A stretch of 64,000 bases of DNA from Watersipora subatra (lineage: Eukaryota > Bryozoa > Gymnolaemata > Cheilostomatida > Watersiporidae). The notes below the pieces were generated by a model. That model searched no databases. It had not been told where the DNA came from and worked only from the letters and a program-made list of their open reading frames with translations. The translations under genes and the position numbers were made by a program. Positions 12,271 to 23,653 of the stretch are shown one piece after another; the stretch's first letter is position 1, and every line of letters starts with the position of its first letter. The stretch lies in the NCBI RefSeq assembly GCF_963576615.1, contig NC_088708.1:51695196-51759195 (forward strand), given 5' to 3'.

Positions 12271-12736
12271 ATTAATATTAATGTTTTGTTAAGTAACCCG
12301 GTAACGCATGTATCGGACTAGCCATCCACAGAGCTACCTATGCATCAAGCCTATTTTTCTATCTGCTAAAGTTCCCAACAATCTTGTACGAAGTCAATCA
12401 TCGGTCACAGTCACAGAAATAACCAGCTACCCTTTAAAAGTTTTTTTCAGGTTAGGGAAAAAATAAGTTCTCATATTTTTATTCTTTATTTTATATCAAT
12501 TTTGAATTAACCGTTATTAGATGATTTGGTATATTGAGCAATTAGGTTTTCGACTATGCGTCTTTGGACAAATTGGCCATTTAGACCAATTGGCATTAGA
12601 CCAAACATCGTTAAACCATTCATAACAAATCCCTTTTTGTTAACTATGCCTAAGTTGGCTAGCTGTTAGAGGTACTAATGATGCAGTTAGAGAGTTTGAT
12701 GTCAACTTTTCACCATCATGTTCCTTTAGTTTGCAG

Positions 12737-15700
12737 CTACAATCTTTGGAAATCCCGGTTTTAATATCTGGTGTTCTCCAGTAGACAGATCAGACAACAT
12801 CCTGGCAGTCAGAGTAAGTAATATTCTTAAGTATGTCATTGAAAAGTTAGAATTAACTTATTACCAGGTCGTTTCGTAGTTTATGCTGCTGAGCATTTTT
12901 AAATTCTAACATTAAAACCTCGACAGTTAACTTTTCCAAATGATTCCAAAGTTTATTAATGAGTAAGTCACCTTCTTGTTCAAAGTTACCTTCTTGGCAT
13001 GTAAGACTATCATAAGGTGCCTGATTTGTTTCTTTTACTGCAGCTTGCCAAGGCAGTCTGGTGGTATTACTTCTCCAAACCAGTTGAGTTTCTTGACACT
13101 GTAAGTATATGAACATTTCTCCAAAGTAAGTATATAGGTATGTGAATTTCTTGTGAAATAGAGCAATGGTGCAAAGGAAACATTGATATGTGACACTGTG
13201 GCACTTACATTGATCAGTAGTGTGTTACCTAGGTTGTCCAAAAAATGTGTTATATAATTAACATAAGTTGTCTACAAAAATAAATTTTGGTAAGCAAAAG
13301 ATGAAAAATGCTTAACTGCATTTTATTTAGAAAGTACCAACAAATGGAAATTATACAGCATTATCTTATTCTTGAGTCTTTTAAAAAATGGGACGGAAGG
13401 CAAAAAAGGGAGTTGTTAAAGTATGTTATTAACATGTTATTAAATATCACTTGTCGTTGTGTTAAGTATGTTAAGTCATATGCAAGTGCGGATATTTGTC
13501 AATTGTATTAACATCGACTCTGGAGTACCTACTTACTAATAAGATGGATCAGGCTGGGTTTGAGTCTTCCCAACGAAAGAGGCGCAGAGACTGTTAACAA
13601 GAATGGTTTGCCGCAGGTTGTTTACACAATTACAAGGTTTCCATAATGTAGCTGATAGTTACAATAAATGAACAAGGAATTGCACAAAACCAGTAGTAGT
13701 TGTTTCACTTCCACGTCCCTCTTATTGGGCTCATGAAAAATAAAATTCATATGAACTGATTTTCAATTAATTAAGAAACAAAGTACAAACCATTTCGTTT
13801 GACCTCATTCAGATAAGACAGAAACTGTCGCATACTTCTGGAATTTCTACAAAATATTGAAAAATAATAACCGTATTCCTTGTTGTTGGTGTTAGACTTA
13901 TTATTTTTCATATGTATTTCATTGCATCTTGTAGCTATTCTTTGTACTCAGAAAAAAGAACAATCAAATATCCTTTTTACACGTCTACCATCACTAAACA
14001 ATGCCCTTACTTTGGTGGGTTGGAACCTGATACCTTCCAGCTGGTTGCGGTAAGTTGTCTCCTTTACTCCCCAGTCCCATTTAACCTGCTCACCTACAGG
14101 TTTCGGAGTTGTTATTTCTTGACACAAAATAGCATCTCTTAAATTTACAGATTCTGCAAGTTTAATGGTGAGTAAGTAGATTAACTTCATAAATAGAATA
14201 GCTAAGTAGATTCTGGCATGTTTGCTCAGAAGCCTTTACGGTTGTGCAGATAGACATTCCATAGATAGATACATCAATATATATATTCTATTTTATACCT
14301 ATTTATTTATGGTAATAGGTAGTATTTTATACCTATAGTTATTTTATATCTATTCTATACTCTTTGTGAAGAATTAGATAATTAAGCTATGAATTCAAGG
14401 GAGATAAACCCTAATAATTTTAGGATAAGTGTTATTCATAAGTTCGGCTTGCATTTACGTCTAACAAACACTGACGTATTTTAATGTCATAAGTTTGTTC
14501 TTTGGTAAGTGGACTTTAATCTCCAACATATGTTATAATGAATATTGGACATTTAATCTCAGTTTACTCAGAACTCTTAGTTCAGAAATAGATATAATAA
14601 TAAAATTTTAATTTGTCATTTTTAAGAAATATTTTTATTAAATGAACAAAAAGATACTAGTTTTGAATTGATTTATTTGAGCAATAGTGTTTACAAATGC
14701 ATAAACTAATGACAATAGTTTTAATTAGAGTTGTAAATAACAGCACAGAACTTGTAAATTAGCTAGTAGCTAGTATAAGTATATTGATGTTGAGATCTTT
14801 CAATGCTTTCGATGTAGAAATATACACAGAACTGTTTTCACTGAATAAAGTTCAAAGGTTTTGAGTTGTTACTCATTTTTCAATAAAATAGCTCTATGAT
14901 GACGACAGACTAGAAACTCTCTGGAGGATTTTAGGGCTAACATTGATGTTAATAATTGTAGCCTATTTCTCTGCAATGCTTAATTCCGGTGTACATACCC
15001 TCATGTACTCCTACTATATGCTGTCGGCAATGGGTCCAAGAGTTAGAAAGTTTCTCTGATGGAAGAAATACATGACGGCAATTCAGCTGGTATGTTCATC
15101 ACTGTCTTCTTACTGTCATGATTTAGCTTAGCTCAAGTCAGAAATGTCAAACACTTGAAATTAGTGTTGGATCACCATCCCATAAAATAAATTTGCCAAG
15201 CGAAGAAACGTATTTTCAGCATATCTTGATGTCTATGCTACTATTGTATATTGAGGTCTATGTAACAGTAGATTAACCCTAATTCTATTATGTATTGAGG
15301 TCTATGCAACAGTAGATTAAGTTTATTTCTATTCTGTATTGAGGTCTATGTAGCGGTGGATTAACCCTATTTCTATTATATAATGATGTCTATGTAACAG
15401 TAGATTAACTCTATTTCTATTATATAATGAGGTCTATATAACAGTAGATTGACTCTATTTCTATTATAATTATATTGAAGTTTATGTAACAGTAGATTAA
15501 CCTTATTTCTATTATATAATGATGTCTATGTAACAGTAGATTAACTCTATTTCTATTATATAATGAGGTCTATGTAACAGTAGATTAACTCTATTTCTAT
15601 TATAATTATATTGAAGTTTATGTAACAGTAGATTAACCTTATTTCTATTATATATTGAGGTTTATGTAACAGTAGAATAACCCTATTTAGATTATATATT

Positions 15701-16535
15701 GAGGTCAATGTAACAGTAGATTAACCCTATTTCTATTATATATTGAGGTCTATGTAACAGTAGATTAACTCTATTTCTATTATATAATGAGGTCTATATA
15801 ACATTAGATTGACTCTATTTCTATTATAATTATATTGAAGTTTATGTAATAGTAGATTAACCTTATTTCTATTATATAATGATGTCTATGTAACAGTAGA
15901 TTAACTCTATTTCTATTATATAATGAGGTCTATATAACAGTAGATTGACTCTATTTCTATTATAATTATATTGAAGTTTATGTAACAGTAGATTAACCTT
16001 ATTTCTATTATATAATGATGTCTATGTAACAGTAGATTAACTCTATTTCTATTATATAATGAGGTCTATGTAACAGTAGATTAACTCTATTTCTATTATA
16101 ATTATATTGAAGTTTATGTAACAGTAGATTAACCTTATTTCTATTATATATTGAGGTTTATGTAACAGTAGAATAACCCTATTTAGATTATATATTGAGG
16201 TCAATGTAACAGTAGATTAACCCTATTTCTATTATATATTGAGGTCTATGTAACAGTAGATTACCTCTAATTCTATTATATCTTGAGGCCTTGTATCTTT
16301 GCAGATACAGTTCTGGCTAATACTGCTACACACAGCAAATGCAACTTATACTGACTGTGGCTACCCCACCGGATATGGAACTGCTCTGATTATTTATGTA
16401 GTGTCACATATTTTCCTTTTCACTGACTTTTACAATAATGCTTACCATGTCGGTGCCGATGCTGTAAAAGGACTCTCGTCAAAAGAAAACTCGAAGATAA
16501 CGTCGCCTTTGAACTACCATGTGAAAGAAGATTAA
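12737..16535 (+). pseudogene. ELOVL-family fatty-acid elongase, five exons with three in-frame stops
   Basis: ELOVL enzymes are ER multipass condensing enzymes that extend acyl-CoA using malonyl-CoA. Exons read: 12737-12813 (GNPGFNIWCSPVD...), 13044-13100 (VWWYYFSKPVEFLDT), 13935-14049 (FFVLRKKNNQISF then the histidine box LHVYHH), 14962-15089 (NSGVHTLMYSYYMLSAMGP) and 16305-16535, ending at TAA. All have AG/GT borders and intron phases that agree (a split GCC codon joins 14049 and 14962). Three stops interrupt the frame: TAA 13995-13997 right after HVYHH, TGA 14028-14030, and TGA 15057-15059 where the family has Trp before WKK. N-terminal exons were not found. Retained introns mean a non-processed pseudogene or a disabled allele. 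Confidence 0.9.
15240..16288. repeat. ~44-bp minisatellite filling an elongase intron
   Basis: Units built on TATTGAGGTCTATGTAACAG plus TAGATTAACCCTATTTCTATTATA repeat about 23 times at 44-50 bp. A distinctive variant (AGAATAACCCTATTTAGATT) recurs about 496 bp apart (near 15672 and 16168), showing block-wise duplication. The array occupies nearly all of the intron between 15089 and 16305 but leaves both splice sites intact. Confidence 0.95.
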
Positions 16536-17907
16536 TTGCAAATACAAGTAATTGTATTACACAGATAATTTTATCTTGATCTCATCCAGTGTCCTTTGCA
16601 TGGCATGTTTTTAATAAGCATCTTTACATTTAAGCGTTTCTGTAAGATATTTTTAGATTAATTTTATGTGATAAATCTTACGCTTTGCTGTAAAACTTAA
16701 GTAGCAAAATGCCTAGAAATGGTTGAAAACAGAAATCAGACCAGTTGTCTCAAGGAAAGTACTCAGAGATTCTAGCATTGTACAAGCATTTGTAATTTAT
16801 AGGATTATATAATTATAATCCTATAAATTATTAATAGGATTATTATAATATCTTGATATAATCAAGATATTATATCACTACTATAGGCTCGTAGTGATAT
16901 AATATTATATCACTACTAGCCTCTAGTAGTGATATAATATTTTTATTATATCACTACTTATAGACTGCAGCATGCAATAGACACAACATTCTTAGCAATC
17001 CGTATCTGAAAAATTAGGTGAAGGGAAAATGAATTGTATGAGTGCCTAATTTGTGACTAATAGTATTTAAAGCCAAAGAAGGGTATTCAACAACACCTTG
17101 GCAAAAGAAAGTGCAAAAGGTAGTGTTTCAGTTAGTAGAATAGATTGTCATTCGCGTAACTACAACAGTGTCAAGGCCTTTTATTTTTCTGTTACATCTG
17201 CAATTGTTCTAAATATTTCAACTTCAACACAATTAAAAAATACCGCAGATGTAAAAATAACAATAGTATAGGTGACAGATCAATACAAATAAGTTCAAAT
17301 CACAAAACTACTTTAGCCCTATATAATAGAGAAAATTCTAAGCTTTTCAAAACTATTTTCAGAATTTAAATTGAGGCAGTTTATCATGAGATACAGCTTT
17401 TTATGGAAGCTGGTGTTGGTCAATACGGTGACCACAACAACCTGAGAAATCTGCCTTCAAAGATGATGGATTGGATTTTAAACAGTTATATTTGTTGGCG
17501 TTTAGGAAGCTCATAGCAACCACATGCTACAAACATTACATTTTCATGAATGTTGGGAATGACTTGGCTTCACAAAAGCCACATGGACAAGTTTTATTTT
17601 GGGAGTCAAATTGTGTACTACATAAAATGCCTCATTTGTATTGAATATTCGATCTGTCACATTATTATTAGATGTCCGTCTGTTTTTAGAATTAAGAAAA
17701 ACAATGTTACATGTTGCCTTCTTAACCTTTTACAAGTCTTCTTGATTTTTATCATAAAACCATAAATGGGAAATCAAATCTGTTGAAATTTATTTATTTA
17801 TTAAACTTCTCAATTTAAGTAATTACTGCAATAAAAAATCTTATTAAGTACTCAAAACATTTGCTTTAGTAAAAACTTGCTACTAAAACGCCTTTTAATA
17901 ATTTTAG
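16536..17907. other. Spacer after the elongase remnant
   Basis: No gene recognised. It includes the AT-rich palindrome cluster at 16801-16965 and an open frame of about 60 codons without ATG near 17,455-17,640 that matches nothing I recognise. Confidence 0.4.
16801..16965. repeat. Cluster of nested AT-rich palindromes
   Basis: Successive inverted repeats: AGGATTATATAATTATAATCCT, a TATCTTGATATAATCAAGATA hairpin, and three ATATCACTACTA-type arms facing TAGTAGTGATAT around different loops. Such sequence can extrude cruciforms and is prone to rearrangement. Confidence 0.85.
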
Positions 17908-19098
17908 TACCTACATGGAGTTTCTGTCTATCCAAGTGATGAACTAAAAGGTTCGGAAGAAAGAGTTGATATCAACATTAATTTATCTAGAGGTTTGAGT
18001 ATGTCTTTACTTTCCTCTAGTTCTTACATAATTCTAACTTTATATCATTTAGTTATATTTATACTTCATGTTGTATTACTGAAAGACGATAAGCAGTTAA
18101 GAAACAACCTGTAAAATATATAGGCCTACATTATATTATATTGTAATATATTATACTCTGCTATAGTATAGCAATTGCAGATAACTACAATATGCGACAT
18201 TATATTGAATTATGTGACATAGCAAACAGAAAACATAGTATACTAGACTAAATTATAATATGATAAATTGCATAAATTACATTGAATTATATTGCCTAAC
18301 ATTTAAAATACAACGTACATTAAATAAATTAAGCCATAGCTTCATTAATTAAAATAATATAATTTTCTGACCAAAAGTTATCTGTTTTACTCTTATTTTA
18401 CCAAGCTGCAGCCTTCTATTTTATAAATGTGTTTTCAACGCTCATCAAATCATGAGATTTTTCTAATTATAACAAATAAGACAGCATAAATACATGTATG
18501 TAACTATAATAATCAATATATAAGCTTCAGAGAGTAAGAGTGATGCTATCGGATCACCAGGACCTCAAAGACTACCAGGGCCTCAAGAACCTCCAGGACC
18601 TCAATGACCACCAGGATCTCAAGGACCTCTAGGACCTCAAAGACCACCAGGATCTCAAGGACTAACAGGGCCTCAAGGACCTCCAGAACCACCAGGATCT
18701 CAAGGACCTACAGGCTTGCAAGGGTCACAGGGTCTTCCAGGAGAGGAGGGTGAGACATAACAATACCAAAACCAAAAGTAACTGACAATCCAAAAGAGTA
18801 GGCTAATTGATATTGATTACTAAAGCTGAAATGATGCTTACTTCATTCATATTGATGTTCACCCTTAAGAATGTCTCACAGTTACAGTAGAACTATGTCT
18901 ATAATGCAATTTTTCTAAATCTTCTACTACAGGTTTTAATCTTACTATTTCAGGTAAATCAGGAGCAATAGGTTCACCCGGAGCAACAAAACTGCCTGGC
19001 ACACCTGGTATTAATAGAACTTCAGCTGAAAATGGAGGAGTCGTCTACACGCAACGGGAAGAAAGAGATGTGGAGACAACTCTACTCTTCTTTACAAT
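17908..19098 (+). pseudogene. Collagen-like protein with RWGRxxC-type domain, decayed
   Basis: Three phase-compatible exons: 17908-17992 (28 codons), 18531-18749 (collagen repeat), 18954 to about 19098. Exon 2 encodes ~22 Gly-X-Y triplets (GSP-GPQ, GSQ-GPL, GLP-GEE); five Gly positions are lost, as AGA or GAA, and one is a TGA stop at 18605-18607. Exon 3 continues GKSGAIGSPG, then NGGVVYT; a one-base deletion near 19052 shifts the frame before GRKRCGDNSTLLYNG. That order, a short collagen followed by an RWGRxxC...LxYxG domain, is known from secreted invertebrate proteins. Exon assignment rests on splice phase and triplet pattern. The stop, Gly losses and frameshift indicate a pseudogene. Confidence 0.8.
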
Positions 19099-19199
19099 GG
19101 TATAATTTCTATTACTAGTCTGAAACAGTCGTAAGACAGTGAGTGATGTTAATGCAATTCTAGAGTAGCGCATCATTTCCTGTGAGCCCCTCTTGTTAA

Positions 19200-19312
19200 G
19201 TATTGTCAGAGCTTTAAAGATGTTTATTAATACTTGATAATAGTTATAGTTGTGATAGATGTTTATTAATACTTTATAATAGTTATAGCAGTGATAGATG
19301 TATATCAATCTT
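19200..19312. repeat. 39-bp minisatellite, short array A
   Basis: About three copies of the unit containing ATAATAGTTATAG and GATAGATGTATATCAAT. The same unit forms arrays at 22580-22890 and 26150-26285. This array and the second share the following TTCAATCTATATACTGTA. Confidence 0.88.
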
Positions 19313-19954
19313 CAATCTATATACTGTATATACTATATAGTATATACCAATACTTCACTAGAAATTCCACTGTCATACAGCCCACGACCAAAGTGATATT
19401 GGAAAAAAGAAAGGGTACTGATGGTTGAGAAATGCAGTATTAGCCTTCAAATGGCACTGCAGTGCAATAGGATAACTGCAATGGTAGCTGTAATGTACTG
19501 GGTGTGGTGTTATTATATACAACAAACAGCAGTAATGAAAGGAAAAGATTATTTGTTTATATCTCTCCCCCTGCAATAGGAGAAAAGCAATTTTGGCCAA
19601 AATTAGAAGTAAAATGCACTGATATTATTAGAATAACCGATCTTATTAATATAGTAATAATATAAAACCAATGCACAATTTTGTTTACATTACAAAACGT
19701 CATAGCTAACAATATCAAGAAGTTGTGATATTTACATAGATTTTTAACAAATCTGTACTACGTAGTCATTGTTCTGTAGTCATCCAAACTTAAAATTAAA
19801 TATTGTAATAATCTCATAAGAATCGTTAGAAAAAAAAATCATCATCATTTCCTTTACTTACACTGAGTTGGACATCAGTTAGAATACCAAAGTGCTAAAA
19901 ATTGTCTAAAATGTCAGTTACTTTGAAATCGGCAAAAATGAAACGATTTCAGTA

Positions 19955-22114
19955 CAGTCATACTTCAACTTACGAGCTTAATGCGTTCTGAGACTGAGCT
20001 CGTATGTCAATTTACTCGCATGTTGGTACAATTTATTTTTAAATAGAACAATTAAATATATATTTATTGGTTTCCATACTCTGTAAAATGCAAATAAAAC
20101 ACTCAAAACAAGATATTGTAACAGAAAGAACATGTTGGTTATTGTCCTAACCTACCACTTGCTTTCAAAAAGCAACAAATAAAAAATAATGTAAGGAAAT
20201 GTGTTAAATTAAAATGTAAAATTAAATACATTGTTATGTGTGGTATTTAAGGAATTTACTCACTCGAACACCACACTAACATCAGTGATTAGTGATTACC
20301 TTGTCTCACTTTATCCAGACTATGCTTTTATGATTAATGTCTCAGAAGGCAAGCCGCCTTATTATGGTTGCCAAGAATTGTTGCCAAGAGTTCAATTTAT
20401 AGGACTTGACCCAAATCTTTAGTCCAAGCCTAAATATGCTATTTATCAGATGTCAGTGTAGCAATAGAAGTACTCTTTATTCTCATAAACCAAAACCTTA
20501 ATACACAATAGCAAAATTCTAAAATAAAGCAAAGCAACAATAAGTAATAAAAGCTAAGTAATAAAGTATCTGACGCCAACAGCTAGCTGTGTCTGCCCTT
20601 AAGCTCTGTTTTGTACGTCTACAAGAGGTCACAGTCAAAAGAGGATGAACTACTATAAATGTTCTCTTTTATAGGCATATGTTTAGCCTGAGGGTAGGCG
20701 TATAAGTGTTAAGGGTTGTGTCTTTCGGTTACTGTGGTTGGTCATTGAGGGAGCGCTGTCTTCTAGTACGTCAATGGAAATTCACCAGATTAATGAGATG
20801 GTATATTCAAATTATTTTGTCAATGTCCAGTGTTTAGCTGGAAGGAGAATGAATTTTAGCTTCACTTGGTGGTTGATTCTTCTATGTTTAGAGTTCTTAA
20901 TTAGCTGGTTGCTGCATTTGAATTATTGAACTTTGGATGCCTTCAGGGGTCTTGTTGCTGGTGTGGCTTGCTATCTGTACGTCCCGTTGTGTGTGTTGTG
21001 TGTACAACTTCTGGGCATAATCCATTCTTTAGCGGTGTCTTTGTATTTCCAAGCAACAGCATAATGTATGTAAATCTAGTAATCTGTTCCATTCCGAGTC
21101 CATATCGAGTTTTAGTAAAATGTCAATATAACAACATGCAATAGCAGCTAACGCTAGCATTTGCCAGAGAGAGATATATGTATAAGTTATCCTTCATTAC
21201 AACAGTTGACTTTGATAAATTTGGATTTTATCAAAGTCTTAAAAGACAAACTTTGAAGCAAATCTAAAAGCAAACTTTCATTTTTAACTTAACGTAATTA
21301 AAAATTTTTCGTCGTTCATAGTTTCAAGTTTCTCGCTAGTTAGCTAATTTTTCCTTTGTTTCGCTTTCACGACTAGTCGGCCGTTTTAAGATGAACCCAT
21401 CTAAGGACGTTTGCTTTTGTCGCCCTTTAAACATGTCGCGATTAGGACGAACCCAGGTGTCGTCACAAAGGTTTAATGCACGACCACTAGCCATCTTGTC
21501 CGAATGTCTATTTTTATAGTTTTGATAGATAGCAACGGCCTTTTCAAATAGCGTCGTTTCAGTTACGCTGTCACCGGCCAATTGTTTATCTTTTATCCAT
21601 TGCCTGAGCGGTCTCTCCATCAGCGGTGGTGAAGATCGCCATGCCGTTTAGAAACTACGGTTAGTACTTTTGCGAGCTAAATGCCCTGAATATAATCCTT
21701 CTGTTTGATAATTGTGGATGTATTTCTGTCATATTGCTGAGCTAGCTCAATCATGCATCCACATTTGGCATATTTTTCAATAATTTTTCGTTTAATATCA
21801 ATTGTTATCATTTGCTTTTTCTTTGCATTATTTTTTATTTTACTGGCAAACTTTTGGTCTACGCACAGTACTTTTAATTCACATAATTCTGCACTGAAAA
21901 GCGTGCACAAAAACACGGTACAAAAGTATAACCTGTGCAGTTGAAAAATACAGATTGGTGCTGGTGTCATAAAACACCTCCGGCATACTTGGCAACTGAC
22001 TCACGTGCTCGTATCTCAAATATGGTCGTATGTTAGTGCTAAAACTTGCTTAAAAGCTGGCTCGTATCTCAAGTTTCTCGTACGTTGGAGCACTCGTAAG
22101 TTGAAGTATAACTG
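19955..22114 (-). mobile_element. pogo/Tigger-like DNA transposon with TA target duplication
   Basis: Ends CAGTCATACTTCAACTTACGAG (19955) and its imperfect inverted partner ending ACTG at 22114, flanked by TA on both sides. The minus strand encodes CENP-B/Tigger-type transposase pieces. The paralogous empty site TTTCAGTACTTC in unit 2 (TA at 24132-24133) confirms the insertion borders. The roughly 1.3 kb between 20,000 and 21,330 has no recognised coding sequence. Confidence 0.92.
21336..21970 (-). pseudogene. Internally deleted Tigger/CENP-B-like transposase
   Basis: Minus-strand segments read in family order: an N-terminal helix-turn-helix (KRKIIEKYAKCGCMIELAQQY, ~21690-21810), a linking stretch ending at a stop near 21620, the second CENP-B-type HTH (WIKDKQLAGDSVTETTLFEKA), then directly a C-terminal tail (RQKQTSLDGFILKRP). 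The DDE catalytic core expected between the second HTH and the tail is absent, so this looks like a deletion derivative keeping DNA-binding and tail but no catalysis. The N-terminal 30 or so codons of the upstream open frame are probably not coding. Confidence 0.8.
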
Positions 22115-22579
22115 TACTCCTAAGTTAATTAAAGAAACCGTCGGCAATTCGACAATGCTATAGACTGGTGAAATGTGCACGTTATTTTTTTGTAAAATGC
22201 GCACGACTTAATCGTTCTATTCTCTGTCGCTCGGCGTTTCAATTTCCGGTCCTAATTTTGGGAAAAGTAAGGCTTAGCAAGTTTTAATAACGATTTTAGG
22301 CCTAATCAATCAGTCTATTTGTGTATAATCCGTTCAGATGGGTAAGTTTTAGTAATATGTCGACACTTTTCAAAGATTTGGTGACATATTTAAATATGTT
22401 TTTATGTGTTTTGTATCGTTATTATAATTAAACGACTCTACACACAAATGGTTAAATTTGTTGATGAGATTTTGTAACAAGGGTTTGCGACGTTGTTGAT
22501 GAATAATTTTCGTGAGTTGTGTGCACATGCATTTATCATAAACACTCTCAAACATTCGCTCAGCTCGTTTGGTCGTGGG

Positions 22580-22890
22580 ATAATAGTTATAGTAGTTATA
22601 GATATCTATCAATACTCCATAAAAGTTGTAGTTGTGATAGATGTATATCAATACTTTATAATAGTTATAGTAGTGATAAGTGTATATCAATACTTTATAA
22701 TAGTTATAGTAGTGATAGATGTATATCAATACTTTGTAATAGTTATAATAATGATAGATGTATATCAATACTTTATAATAGTTATAGTAGTGATAGATGT
22801 ATATCAATATTTTATAATAGTTATAGTGGTGGTAGATGAATATCAATACTTTATAAAAGTTATAGTAGTGATAGATGTATATCAATTTTC
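22580..22890. repeat. 39-bp minisatellite, array B (~8 copies)
   Basis: The unit TTTATAATAGTTATAGTAGT plus GATAGATGTATATCAATAC repeats at 39 bp. It begins immediately after inverted unit 1. Frames are open because 39 is divisible by three; no protein is implied. Confidence 0.95.
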
Positions 22891-22904
22891 AATCTATATA
22901 CTGT

Positions 22905-23530
22905 AAAACCTCTAATTGAATGCCACTTCTAATTGAACGCCACCTCCAATTGATCGTCAACCTGAGAGAAGGGTTGATAAATAGACCGCCACTTTCCAAT
23001 TGAATGCCACCTCCATTTGGCCACCACTTTGACGCTATTTGATCTTTACGAGCCCGATCCAACCGATACCAACACGATCCATAGAAAAGTGTACACAAAA
23101 TCGTATTAATAATGATTCGTATATATCAATAACAATTAATTCTCTCGTCCTATTTTGAAACTTTTTGTTTTCTTTCGTTAAAACTTTGAAAGCAATACCA
23201 AAGCAATAATCAATAGCAGTTTTAGGCTAGCGGTATCTCTTTGTCTAACGTAGTATTTCTACTTCAAAGTAGCCTACATATATAAAAAATCGAGTTAAAT
23301 TCATGATGGTAGATGAACTTTCAGAGCAACGCTATAGTAATAATTACTGTCTCGGGTTAATAGTGGTTTCTTGTTTAACGCTGTCCTAATACTTCGAAGG
23401 ACATGCATATAAAAATTGCTTACACACTAATATCAAATAGTTCAGCAGTGCAGAAGAAAACATGAGGCCAGAAGATATTGTGGACAGCTAAATGATGTTC
23501 ATCATGTTCATCGAAAGCCCAATTAGAACA
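22905..23530 (+). mobile_element. Terminal segment of an AAAACCTCTAATTGAA repeat family
   Basis: Starts CTGTAAAACCTCTAATTGAA, followed by repeated AATTGAACGCCACC phrases and GTACACAAAATCGTATTAAT. The same arm occurs inverted at 40300-40655 and, more diverged, at 58350-58620. The end resembles TIRs of pogo-like DNA transposons but classification is uncertain. The far boundary is approximate. Confidence 0.65.
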
Positions 23531-23653
23531 CAGTTATCCGAGCAAACGTTGGAAATATTTTTGTTTTAAAAATGGTGAAACAGTTTTTAAAATGCGAACC
23601 AGAGGTTCCGAGATCAAATCTCATGCGATACAGATTGGGCATTCTAATATTTT

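Larger units (their letters stand above)
10772..12736. other. Intergenic region with tRNA-like fragments
   Basis: No coding exon was recognised. It contains tRNA-like minus-strand segments (11526-11592 and ~11953-12020), a weaker one near 12305-12355, and a short tandem repeat near 12140-12270. If the elongase gene had 5' exons here I could not find them. Confidence 0.45.
19357..22579 (+). mobile_element. Inverted unit 1, CCCACGACCAAA-ended, split by a Tigger-like insertion
   Basis: Outer edge ACTAGAAATTCCACTGTCAT, then CCCACGACCAAA at 19381; inner end TTTGGTCGTGGG at 22579. Excluding 19955-22116 the unit is about 1.04 kb and is non-coding. It matches unit 2 (23654-24825) as its reverse complement along its length. 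Short matching termini suggest a non-autonomous DNA transposon; the superfamily is unknown and no clean target duplication was seen. Confidence 0.78.

Noticed and set aside
17455-17642. About 60 open codons without ATG before the collagen remnant
   Set aside because: No splice borders or family match; could be an older exon but not supportable.
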